Made by a program: the position numbers and the translations under genes
Source: JAZKFT01 sp043760535
Lineage (GTDB): Bacteria; Bacteroidota; Bacteroidia; Chitinophagales; Chitinophagaceae
DNA: 6,506 bases
Reading direction: 5' to 3'
NCBI GenBank assembly: GCA_043760535.1
Contig: JAYUOV010000038.1
Span: 1-6,506, forward strand
Notes under the pieces: model-generated
What the model was told of the DNA's origin: nothing
Database searches by the model: none
What the model saw: only the letters and a program-made list of their open reading frames with translations
Part shown: piece by piece, positions 1 to 6,433 of the stretch
How the letters are laid out: each line of letters starts with the position of its first letter
Position numbering within the stretch: position 1 is the stretch's first letter

Positions 1-985
1 GTTTGGTAAAAGGAAACAAGAATGATTAAGTACATTTTTAGAACTGCCAGGCGTTATCCCCTCCCATGATACATTTAACCGTTTTTATGCGATGGCAGAC
101 ACTGTTGCTCTTGAAAAATGTTTTAGCGAATGGGTATCAGCATCAGCCAATGTAGCCTTGGGCCGTGTAATCAATATTGACGGCAAATGTCTTCGGGGCA
201 GCCGTAAAGGTGATGGGGATAGTTTCATTTACATGGTGAGTGCCTGGTGCAACAGCAGCAATATGGTATTAGGCCAGCAAAAGGTGTATGATAAAAGCAA
301 TGAAATCACCGCTATACCAGCACTGTTAGAAATATTGTTTATTGAAGAATCCACTATTACCATTGATGCAATGGGTTCTCAGAAAGATATAGCGGAAAAG
401 ATTGTAGCAGGTAGGTCCGATTATATTTTAGCCGTAAAGGGGAATCAGGTGTATTGGAAGATGATTTGCATGAAGCATTTAATCATGGACGCATAGCGGA
501 TACCTATACGAGCATAGCGGAATTGAATCATGGCAGGATTGAAACACGTACCACTCATGTAATTAAAGATTTAGACTGGATATGTAAGCTACAGGATTGG
601 AAAAAGCTTTACTGTATTATATTGGTATGCTGCAAACGTATTGACAAAAAGAGTGGCAAAGAAGAACTGTCAGAACGATTCTATATCAGCAGTAAAAAAG
701 CAACAGCCTAACAATTCAACGATTATATCCGCAGTCATTGGGGCATTGAAAATAAGCTTCACTGGTGTTTAGATGTGGCATTTCGTGAAGATGTTAGCAA
801 AAAAAGAACGGGTGAAAGTGCCCAGAATTTTTCTTTAATAACTAAATCGGTACTAAATCCCATGAAAAATCATTAAAAAGATAAAAAGGATGGTGGAGGA
901 ACCAAAATCAGCATCAAGCGAAAAAGATTTAATAGTCGCATGGGATAATGACTACCTCGCAGAAATCTTAACCGGTACCGAATAA
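1..985 (+). pseudogene. Decayed ISAs1-family (H-repeat type) transposase, 5' part outside the window
   Basis: This is the remnant of a DDE transposase that would have moved an ISAs1-type insertion sequence. Joining frames gives the family's blocks in order: FGKRKQE-stop-LSTFLELPGVIPSHDTF (2-76), INIDGKCLRGS (first catalytic Asp, codon 179-181), TIDAMGSQKDIA (second Asp, 365-367), LAVKGNQ (about 428-448), GRIETR (about 532-549), HWGIENKLHW (catalytic Glu, 748-750), LDVAFRED and finally WDNDYLAEIL (941-970), with a stop at 983-985. Lesions seen: TGA at 23-25 where the family has Trp; loss of one G at about 448, where CAG should be followed by GGT; TAA at 709-711; TAA at 874-876; and a shift at about 939-940, just before WDNDYL, best explained by a 2-bp loss. 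Family proteins run to about 370 residues, so roughly the first 50-60 codons lie left of the window. The gene cannot make a full-length protein. The longest uninterrupted piece runs from the ATG at 92 to 496. Confidence 0.9.
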
Positions 986-1010
986 ATTTAAATGCGTCAC
1001 CACTGCCTGC
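985..1010. mobile_element. Possible right-end boundary of the ISAs1-type element
   Basis: The transposase frame stops at 983-985 and is followed by AAATTTAAATGCGTCACCAC, then TGCCTG. ISAs1-family elements usually end a few tens of bases after the transposase stop, with a terminal inverted repeat that I recall as containing an ATGCGT-type block near a CTG-type end, so the element probably ends close to 1008. The left end is outside the window, so neither the inverted-repeat partner nor a target duplication can be checked. This is inference from position and weak similarity. Confidence 0.25.
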
Positions 1011-1025
1011 GGTTATCTCCACAGG
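1006..1025 (-). terminator. Hairpin downstream of the anti-sigma-like gene, possible transcript end
   Basis: On the minus strand CCTGTGG, loop AGATAA, CCGCAGG can form a 7-bp stem with one G-U pair. The plus-strand version has a C-A mismatch instead, so the structure favours a minus-strand transcript. It begins about 30 nt after the stop codon of the 1056-2525 gene. There is no immediate U-tract (the first T-rich stretch is about 13 nt further on), so it may be a 3' stabilising hairpin or a weak terminator. It also abuts the presumed end of the insertion-sequence remnant. Confidence 0.3.
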
Positions 1026-1055
1026 ATTCTGTAACTATTTTTTAGAAAGCGATGT

Positions 1056-2525
1056 TTATTTCAACTGTTTTATAATGCCAACTTTTACTCCGTAGTCTAT
1101 CAGGTGTTCGTGTACTGAAAAGCTTTTAGCCTGGGTAGGGCTCATTTGATATCTGAATTGTGGCCCAACCTGCCATTTTAAACCGCCAGCATTAAAATTA
1201 GCCATGGCTTCCACACCTGCATTTAGGTTCCAGCGGCGCACCATATCGGGTTGTTGTACATAGCTTTTGTAATCGCTTGTAATCATGTAGATGTTAGTAT
1301 TTAGCTGATAGGTAGGCTGTAATGAGGCTCCAAGGCTAAAGTTAACTTTACGGCCTTCGGCAAATGTCCAATCTATACCTACAGGTAATCCTATTTGGAA
1401 ATACCGGTTTTGGAGGGTAATTGGCTTGCCACCATCCGAATTTCTGATGGAACTATATACCAAAACAGAATCGGTGGTTAAAGTAGCACTGTTATTAATC
1501 AACAATACTGCTTGTTCTAATCCTGCTTTGTATGCATCAATATTGTATTGTCTCAGATTAAACTGTAATCCAGCTTTTATTTTAACCCTATCGGTTATTG
1601 CATAAGCTATTGCAGTACCAAATTCAAAACCAATAGCAGCCCGCTGGCTTACTAGATTATTTAAATTTTTTCGTGGGTCGGCAGTAATAGCTGCATTATA
1701 AGGAAAATGATAATCGTAAGATGCCGATTCAGAAAGCCTGCGGTAGCTTATGTTGGAGCCACCGTAAATATTTATTGAAAACCGTTTGGCTATTTTCTTA
1801 ATGCCAATGGCTTTTAATCGGGTTAAAAGATATTCAGGCAATTCATTGCCAATGTCATTTCCGTTGCTTGTAGCGCCATTATCGAAGATATGGGTAGCGG
1901 CCTCATTTTCGGTTTTAGTTTCTTCATCATTATCAATAATACCGTTAGCAGCAACCATTTCGCTATTTATGGTTGTAGCAGATGCTGGTCTCGGCTCTTC
2001 ATACAGTTGCACATTTTTATCAATTTCAGTCAGGTTTGTGCTTACAAGAGCGGCACTAATATTTTCATTTTTTAAAGGCCCAGTTAGTATTGGTGTATTT
2101 ACTGCTTCTATTGTAACAATAGTAGAGCTGCCATAAGCAAAATTGCCAACAGGCGCTACGAATGCCGGAGTATTAAATGTATAGATTGCCGTTTTCTCGT
2201 TAACTGGCTGCAGGGGTATAATATTTACTGTTGCTGGCTTTTGAAGGTTTTTCTCAGTTGCAGCTATTGGATTAACAACCGTAGGCTCAGTTGCTGCTAC
2301 AGATGGTAATTTAAACAAATTTTTTTCGGGGTGCAAAAAAATTAGCCCAGCTGTAAGCAGCGTACCTGTAAGAATTGCAGCAAAGGTTAATGCAGGCCAC
2401 CGGCTTTTACCGTGTAGTTGTTGGTTTATATTACGCCAAATCTGATCACTCGGGTACATCCGATGTTTATCAGCCTGGTTTCTTAAAAACTGTTCAAAGT
2501 CATCTATGTTATTCTCATCAATCAT
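1056..2525 (-). CDS. Dual membrane-spanning anti-sigma-like protein with C-terminal outer-membrane beta-barrel
   Basis: This 489-residue protein is probably the regulator of the sigma factor encoded just upstream (48-nt gap, same strand). Residues 1-43 are hydrophilic and cytoplasmic in character, with FEQFLRNQADKHRMYPSDQIW, the kind of short N-terminus seen in Bacteroidota proteins paired with ECF sigma factors. Residues 44-64 form one clear transmembrane helix (PALTFAAILTGTLLTAGLIFL) followed by HPEKN. Residues 65 to about 245 are a low-complexity stretch rich in Ala, Thr, Asn, Pro and Glu that could cross the periplasm. From about residue 248 (FSINIYGGSNISYRRLS) to the end there are alternating amphipathic strands with glycine- and aromatic-rich turns (QIGLPVGIDWTF, LKWQVGPQFRYQM, DYGVKVGIIKQL), as in small outer-membrane barrel domains. 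No cleavable signal peptide is present, which fits insertion through the internal helix. The ATG at 2525 has no Shine-Dalgarno sequence. Topology is seen in the sequence; binding to the sigma factor is inferred from gene order and family precedent. Confidence 0.8.
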   Translation of the reverse strand: MIDENNIDDFEQFLRNQADKHRMYPSDQIWRNINQQLHGKSRWPALTFAAILTGTLLTAGLIFLHPEKNLFKLPSVAATEPTVVNPIAATEKNLQKPATVNIIPLQPVNEKTAIYTFNTPAFVAPVGNFAYGSSTIVTIEAVNTPILTGPLKNENISAALVSTNLTEIDKNVQLYEEPRPASATTINSEMVAANGIIDNDEETKTENEAATHIFDNGATSNGNDIGNELPEYLLTRLKAIGIKKIAKRFSINIYGGSNISYRRLSESASYDYHFPYNAAITADPRKNLNNLVSQRAAIGFEFGTAIAYAITDRVKIKAGLQFNLRQYNIDAYKAGLEQAVLLINNSATLTTDSVLVYSSIRNSDGGKPITLQNRYFQIGLPVGIDWTFAEGRKVNFSLGASLQPTYQLNTNIYMITSDYKSYVQQPDMVRRWNLNAGVEAMANFNAGGLKWQVGPQFRYQMSPTQAKSFSVHEHLIDYGVKVGIIKQLK

Positions 2526-2573
2526 GGCAGTAGTGGAATAAATTCCTGGTATTTATTTGCGGATGCTTTTTAT

Positions 2574-3146
2574 TTAACTGGTAGTTGCCAGCCAGCCAGG
2601 CATCGCCTCTGGTTTTTCTATTATGTGTTTCTTTATTAAAATCTGTTCTAGCATATTTTTAGCTCTGGTGTACTGGCTTCTGCTGGTGCTTTCTTCTATA
2701 TCTAATACGTTCGAAATTTCCCTATGGCTATAGCCTTCTATTGCATAAAGGTTAAGTACGGTTCTGTAACCCATTGGCAGCAGTCTTATACATTCTACCA
2801 CCTGCTTCGCCTGCATTATACCTGGCACCGACTCTCTTACAGCAGCTTCCGCTGCATGTTCTATATCCACACTTTCATTAAACTTCTTGTTCTTTTTAAG
2901 AATGTTAATGCAGGTGTGTACCATAATTCTGCGAACCCAACCTTCAAAAGCACCTCTGTTTTGAAAGGAATGTATTTGGGTAAATACTTTTATAAACCCT
3001 TCCTGCATCATATCCTCGGCATCTTCACGATTTTGTCCAAAACGGTAGCATACCGAAAGCATTTTCGGTGCAAACCTGCTGTACATTTCACGTTGTGCAG
3101 CAGGATCTTTTTGTAAACATCCAGTTATCATCAGGTCTTCTGTCAT
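2574..3146 (-). CDS. ECF-type RNA polymerase sigma-70 factor
   Basis: This alternative sigma factor directs RNA polymerase to a limited regulon, presumably under control of the membrane protein encoded downstream. Counting from the ATG at 3146 it has 190 residues, the usual ECF length. Sigma region 2 spans about residues 17-85 and contains the core-binding NREDAEDMMQEGFIKVF and the promoter-melting part GAFEGWVRRIMVHTCINILKK. After a linker of about 35 residues, region 4 (about 115-170) has LLPMGYRTVLNLYAIEGYSHREI and a helix-turn-helix ending STSRSQYTRAKNML, where the ECF family typically has a TV(R/K)SR(L/I)xRAR-like recognition helix. There is no extra C-terminal domain. An in-frame TTG at 3164 would add six residues (MFYPTT). 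The ATG is preferred because MTEDLMITGCLQKD matches how such proteins normally begin. It is the first gene of a two-gene unit with the 1056-2525 gene. Confidence 0.95.
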   Translation of the reverse strand: MTEDLMITGCLQKDPAAQREMYSRFAPKMLSVCYRFGQNREDAEDMMQEGFIKVFTQIHSFQNRGAFEGWVRRIMVHTCINILKKNKKFNESVDIEHAAEAAVRESVPGIMQAKQVVECIRLLPMGYRTVLNLYAIEGYSHREISNVLDIEESTSRSQYTRAKNMLEQILIKKHIIEKPEAMPGWLATTS

Positions 3147-3199
3147 AGTAGTCGGATAAAACAACTACACCAATATAGACATTTACCATTAATAAATGC

Positions 3200-3220
3200 T
3201 GCATTGATGCAATTGAATTG
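3200..3220. promoter_or_regulatory. Two adjacent dyads in the leader of the sigma-factor gene
   Basis: TGCAT-TG-ATGCA (3200-3211) and CAATT-G-AATTG (3210-3220) are two perfect inverted repeats that overlap by two bases and lie 54-74 nt upstream of the sigma ATG. They are in the right place for an operator or a transcript leader structure. No convincing Bacteroidota promoter (TTG with TAnnTTTG about 20 nt on) could be read nearby. In AT-rich DNA short dyads like these can arise by chance. Confidence 0.25.
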
Positions 3221-3376
3221 TTTTGTTACAAAATATTTTTTTGAATGAAACAATTAGTATTGGGGGCAAATTATTAACAACCTCTGGTAAAAGAGATTAT
3301 TTCTCAAGATAATAACGGCCATTAACAATACTTTATTACTAAAGGCTGCTCAATTGTAACGTGTGGATCCATTCCT

Positions 3377-3409
3377 AAAAAAAGCCCTGGCTAAAAGGCG
3401 GAACCTTTC
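3377..3409 (-). terminator. Weak terminator-like structure after the TonB-dependent receptor gene
   Basis: Read on the minus strand, 23 nt after the receptor's stop codon, AAAGG-TTCCG-CCTTT can form a 5-bp hairpin. It is followed by AGCC-AG-GGCT and then seven T residues (the A-run at 3377-3383 on the plus strand). The second hairpin ending directly in the T-run is the usual intrinsic-terminator arrangement, but both stems are short. It would separate the receptor transcript from the sigma-factor unit. Confidence 0.4.
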
Positions 3410-3431
3410 AGATTATTGATCTTAATAAAAG

Positions 3432-5654
3432 TTACCAGTATGCCCTTAAGCTCAATAAAAAGTTAAGCCCAGGAGCTGAAAAGCCCGATGCAAATACACG
3501 GTAGTTGCGGTCGGTTATGTTTTCTACTGCCAGTTGCACTGTCAACCTTTTACTTACGTCGTACTGACCACGCCAGTTAAGTGTAACCCAGCTTGGCACA
3601 CCATCTACAGTAGCATATTGCTGATTGTCTTCGCCATCGGGGTTGTAATCGGCAATTCTTTTCCAGCCATTATACATGGCAAATATTTCTGTAGAAAATT
3701 GCTTTTTATTGTAACTGATGCCCGCTTTACCAAACACAGGCGGTATATGATCTAACGGAACTTTTACGCCATTTGGCCGTGTGTATTTGCCATAGGTATA
3801 GTTAAAAAAACCATACACATTGAGTGCAGTAATTGGCGTAAATGTAAGGCCGCCGCTAAAGCCATATAGCCTTGCTTTGGCCACATTCTGGCTGGCTTTT
3901 ACGCCCACTTTTACGCCATTGTATACCACCGAATCTTGCCCATTAAATTTATATGGAGCGTATGCAATGGCATCATTAAACCAAGTATAAAAGGCAGATA
4001 CATCTATTTTTATTTTGTCTTCAAAGGCTTTTGTAAACCCTATTTCAGCGGTTATTGTTTTTTCGGGTTTTAGGTCGGCATTGGGAACTATCAACTGTCT
4101 GGAGGCGGTATTGCTTTCAAAAATTTTTGTCACATCATCAATATTAGGTGCCCTAAAACCGGTACTAATGCCAGCAGTAAACCGGATGTCGGGCTTAGGC
4201 ATGTAAATGGCGCCTATATTACCTGCCACGCCAAAAGGATTTTGCCTAAGCACTGTAAATGGTAGGCGAAACTGAATACTGGTATCTACAAGAGAACTTC
4301 TAAGTGATGTGCTTTGTAGCCGGATGCCATCGTTAATAACAAGTTTGCCACCATTCAGTTTCCAAAGGTGCTGGGTATAAATGCCAAAGTTGTTGAACTT
4401 GTTTTTTCCATCGGGGTATCGGGTATCTAATTTGCCAATAACTCCAGTATTAATATTCTGCGTGTAAGCTCTAGATTTCACATCGTTGAGCTGCATATCT
4501 GCACCCAAATTTAATTCGTGCATGCCAAAAATTTTACGCAGGTCGGCATTGGCACCCCATACTTTTATTTTCTCAATACGGTGTAGCTGGCTTGGGTTAT
4601 TCCTGTCACGTTGGTTACGGCTTTCTTCTATATCCTGATAGCTGGCACCTGCTTTATAGAAAGTGGTGGAGTTAACCATGTTACTAAACTCATACGCATA
4701 CATATTGCGTTTTTGAGGCCCGTAATACCAGTTGGCAAAGCGTAATGCACCATTACGAACATCCTGTAACCGGTCGTAGCGGGGAACGTTTGTGCTGTTG
4801 CTGGTCTGTATATTCAAAACATGGCTTACTTTTTCGTTTTGCTGGTACAATACTTTGCCCATCATATCCCATTGTTTATAGCCGCTGTAACGCTGTATGC
4901 GGTCGTTGGTATTATTTATTATGTAATCTACATTGTTAATGGTAGCTACATATTGCGGCCTCCGGCCAAAGTTGGGATACTTATCGGGGTAGTTATTACC
5001 CATACGCATATCGCCAAAGTCGCTGTAGGTGCCGCTTACCAAAACAGCTACTTTTTTACCACCAAAGTTCATATCCAAATGGCCGGTTTTTTCAAGATTT
5101 ACGGTACTGTAGCGGCTCATTGCAGATCCTGAAAATAGTAACGTATCTTTTTTAGTACTAAGCTTAGGCGATTTTGTTTTAAAGGCTACCACGCCACCCA
5201 GTGCATCGCTACCATGCAGCGTACTACCAGGGCCATACATTACTTCTACACGTTCCAGCATATTTTGATCTACTGTAATGGCATTTTGTAAATGGCCACT
5301 CCGGTACACGGCATTGTTCATACGTACACCATCTACTACCAGTAATATTCGGCTGGCCTCAAACCCACGGATAACGGGGCTGCTGCCGCCCTGCTGGCTT
5401 TTTTGTACAAAAATATTACCGGTGCTTTGCAGCAGATCGCCACTGTTTTGAGCATTTGTTTTTTTAATGTAAGTATCGGTAATAACTTCTATTTTTTGGG
5501 CTATATTTTTTTTCTTTTCAGGAAATTTAATAGCCGAAATAAGTACATCTGGCAGCGACGTTGAATCGCCTGTTGGGGAAAATTCTTTTTTATTTTGTGC
5601 TAAAGCACAAATGATTATATATAAAAATATAACAGTAGTTATGATTTTTTTCAT
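3432..5654 (-). CDS. TonB-dependent outer-membrane receptor, heme/hemoglobin-receptor-like
   Basis: This is a gated 22-strand-type receptor that would import a scarce ligand (siderophore, heme or similar) across the outer membrane using TonB energy. From the ATG at 5654 it has 740 residues. A signal peptide occupies 1-20 (MKK, then hydrophobic, then CALAQ). A TonB-box-like DVLISA is at 36-41. The plug spans roughly 47-155 with SSPVIRGFEASRILLVVDGV, SGHLQNA (His121), MLERVEVMYGPGSTLHGSDALGG. A beta-barrel follows to the C-terminal aromatic Trp (LRAYW). FRAPN (500-504) and VPNADLKPE (523-531) correspond to the FRAP/NPNL boxes of heme receptors. The plug GHL histidine is present, but there is no His between the two boxes, so heme as the ligand is uncertain. 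It lacks a carboxypeptidase-like N-domain and the STN signalling domain. An ATG at 5693 would add 13 residues ahead of the signal peptide and is less likely. The short A-rich AAAACCAAA precedes the chosen start. Confidence 0.92.
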   Translation of the reverse strand: MKKIITTVIFLYIIICALAQNKKEFSPTGDSTSLPDVLISAIKFPEKKKNIAQKIEVITDTYIKKTNAQNSGDLLQSTGNIFVQKSQQGGSSPVIRGFEASRILLVVDGVRMNNAVYRSGHLQNAITVDQNMLERVEVMYGPGSTLHGSDALGGVVAFKTKSPKLSTKKDTLLFSGSAMSRYSTVNLEKTGHLDMNFGGKKVAVLVSGTYSDFGDMRMGNNYPDKYPNFGRRPQYVATINNVDYIINNTNDRIQRYSGYKQWDMMGKVLYQQNEKVSHVLNIQTSNSTNVPRYDRLQDVRNGALRFANWYYGPQKRNMYAYEFSNMVNSTTFYKAGASYQDIEESRNQRDRNNPSQLHRIEKIKVWGANADLRKIFGMHELNLGADMQLNDVKSRAYTQNINTGVIGKLDTRYPDGKNKFNNFGIYTQHLWKLNGGKLVINDGIRLQSTSLRSSLVDTSIQFRLPFTVLRQNPFGVAGNIGAIYMPKPDIRFTAGISTGFRAPNIDDVTKIFESNTASRQLIVPNADLKPEKTITAEIGFTKAFEDKIKIDVSAFYTWFNDAIAYAPYKFNGQDSVVYNGVKVGVKASQNVAKARLYGFSGGLTFTPITALNVYGFFNYTYGKYTRPNGVKVPLDHIPPVFGKAGISYNKKQFSTEIFAMYNGWKRIADYNPDGEDNQQYATVDGVPSWVTLNWRGQYDVSKRLTVQLAVENITDRNYRVFASGFSAPGLNFLLSLRAYW

Positions 5655-5741
5655 TTTGGTTTTGAAATGTATGTTTTGGGAAATAAAGTGCATTGAATGT
5701 AATAACCATACTGTTTGATAACCCCTTTAACTACAGGACTT

Positions 5742-5789
5742 ATTAAACCAATACTGGCATTAAACCAACATTTCCATTTCCTGGTTTAA
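5742..5789. promoter_or_regulatory. Repeated TTAAACCA motifs upstream of the receptor gene
   Basis: ATTAAACCAA occurs at 5742-5751 and again at 5759-5768, a direct repeat with a 17-bp period. The core TTAAACCA recurs inverted at 5782-5789 (TGGTTTAA). All three lie about 90-135 nt upstream of the receptor's ATG at 5654, in the 207-bp gap after the preceding gene, where an operator would be expected. The same 10-mer also occurs inside the receptor gene at 3975-3984, so chance cannot be excluded. No clear promoter boxes were identified. Confidence 0.3.
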
Positions 5790-5861
5790 GAAAGAGATGA
5801 GTTTTGGCAGAAAAATAAATGGAATACGAATGATGCAAGAATACTTGACCACCATCTGAAT

Positions 5862-6362
5862 TTAATATGGGGGAATAATGGCTTGCAACTTACCTAAAGG
5901 TGGCGGGGTAGGTACAGATGAATAATTAGCCGGAAGCTTGTATGCTTTTACCCATCCTAATTGAGGGGTATTTCTTTGAAATGCACTAATTCTTAAGAAT
6001 GAAACCTGTAAATTGGCAATAAAATAAAATCCCAGCAATTTAACAAGAGTAATATTTAAGGTGTTGTTTTGAGGTTCGATGTAGGCCTTAGCAATCTGCT
6101 TATCGATTTCTTTTTCTTTCTTATCGTACAAACCTTTTATGGTAGCCAATCCACTTTTATACGTAATACTTTCTACATCAAAAAGCGAACCTTCTATTTT
6201 TATCTCTTTGCCTTTTTTGTGCCATTGTATTTTATCTGCTTTAATGTGAAGGGTTACTTGTTGCTGATGCTTTAGTTTTTGCCGCATTTCTATTTGTACA
6301 AAAAGCTTTTGTACATGAAACAACGTAATGTAAAAAAAAGGCAACATGATAATAGCCGCCAT
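5862..6362 (-). CDS. Small membrane-anchored protein of unknown function
   Basis: I do not recognise a named family with confidence. The style is that of small Chitinophagaceae hypothetical proteins found near TonB-dependent receptors. It has 166 residues from the ATG at 6362. Residues 1-16 are hydrophobic (MAAIIMLPFFYITLF), then comes a charged, probably coiled or amphipathic segment (EMRQKLKHQQQ), then alternating strand-like segments: DKIQWHKKGKEIKIEGSLFDVESI and ATIKGLYDKKEKEID. A second hydrophobic patch (LVKLLGFYFIANLQVSFL) follows, and the end is proline-rich (SSVPTPPP ... AIIPPY). The sequence suggests an inner-membrane anchor with a periplasmic domain. The frame is open upstream of the ATG back to a stop at 6420-6422, and those 19 codons (including LIKLPVTIRPFIILL) would complete a full-length transmembrane helix. 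The true start may therefore be upstream at a non-standard codon. It is on the same strand as the receptor gene, 207 nt before it. Confidence 0.7.
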   Translation of the reverse strand: MAAIIMLPFFYITLFHVQKLFVQIEMRQKLKHQQQVTLHIKADKIQWHKKGKEIKIEGSLFDVESITYKSGLATIKGLYDKKEKEIDKQIAKAYIEPQNNTLNITLVKLLGFYFIANLQVSFLRISAFQRNTPQLGWVKAYKLPANYSSVPTPPPLGKLQAIIPPY

Positions 6363-6415
6363 CAGCAGTATTATAAACGGCCTTATGGTTACAGGCAGTT
6401 TTATTAGTCTCAGAA

Positions 6416-6421
6416 CTCCTT
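6416..6421 (-). promoter_or_regulatory. Shine-Dalgarno-like AAGGAG with no standard start codon at normal distance
   Basis: The minus strand reads AAGGAG at 6421-6416, just inside the stop codon that opens the frame of the 5862-6362 gene. The codons that follow are in that frame: CTG, AGA, CTA, ATA, AAA, CTG. No ATG, GTG or TTG lies within 12 nt. An ATA codon at 6404-6402, 11 nt downstream, would give a protein starting (I/M)KLPVTIRPFIILLM. A strong ribosome site is unusual in Bacteroidota, so it may be a coincidence. Confidence 0.25.
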
Positions 6422-6433
6422 ACCTATCGTAAA

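Noticed and set aside
454..711. Separate small protein of 85 codons starting at TTG
   Set aside because: It is the continuation of the transposase after the 1-bp loss at about 448. Its sequence carries the family block GRIETR, so it is part of the pseudogene and not an independent gene.
1786..2136. Plus-strand open frames of 116 and 61 codons inside the anti-sigma-like gene
   Set aside because: They are antisense to a well-supported gene with clear topology, and their translations show no family features. They arise from the composition of the low-complexity linker.
2724..3116. Plus-strand open frame of 130 codons opposite the sigma-factor gene
   Set aside because: The minus strand encodes unmistakable sigma regions 2 and 4. 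The plus-strand translation is rich in Tyr, His, Cys and Phe, as expected of a shadow frame.
3313..3324. Dyad TAACGGCCATTA and nearby GAGA-TTATT-TCTC (3293-3305) as regulatory sites
   Set aside because: The first has mismatches at its inner flanks and the second has only a 4-bp stem. Neither is placed next to a recognisable promoter or start.
3534..5132. Several plus-strand open frames opposite the TonB-dependent receptor gene
   Set aside because: They are scattered, short, in different frames and antisense to an intact receptor gene.
1056..5654. Classic FecI-FecR-FecA iron-signalling operon
   Set aside because: The receptor has no STN domain, the partner protein has no FecR-like domain but does have an outer-membrane barrel, and a terminator-like structure separates the receptor from the sigma factor.
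6069..6275. Plus-strand open frame of 68 codons, Phe- and Leu-rich
   Set aside because: It is the antisense of a Lys- and Glu-rich part of the small membrane protein gene. The AAA/GAA codons there read as TTT/TTC on the other strand and mimic a hydrophobic protein.
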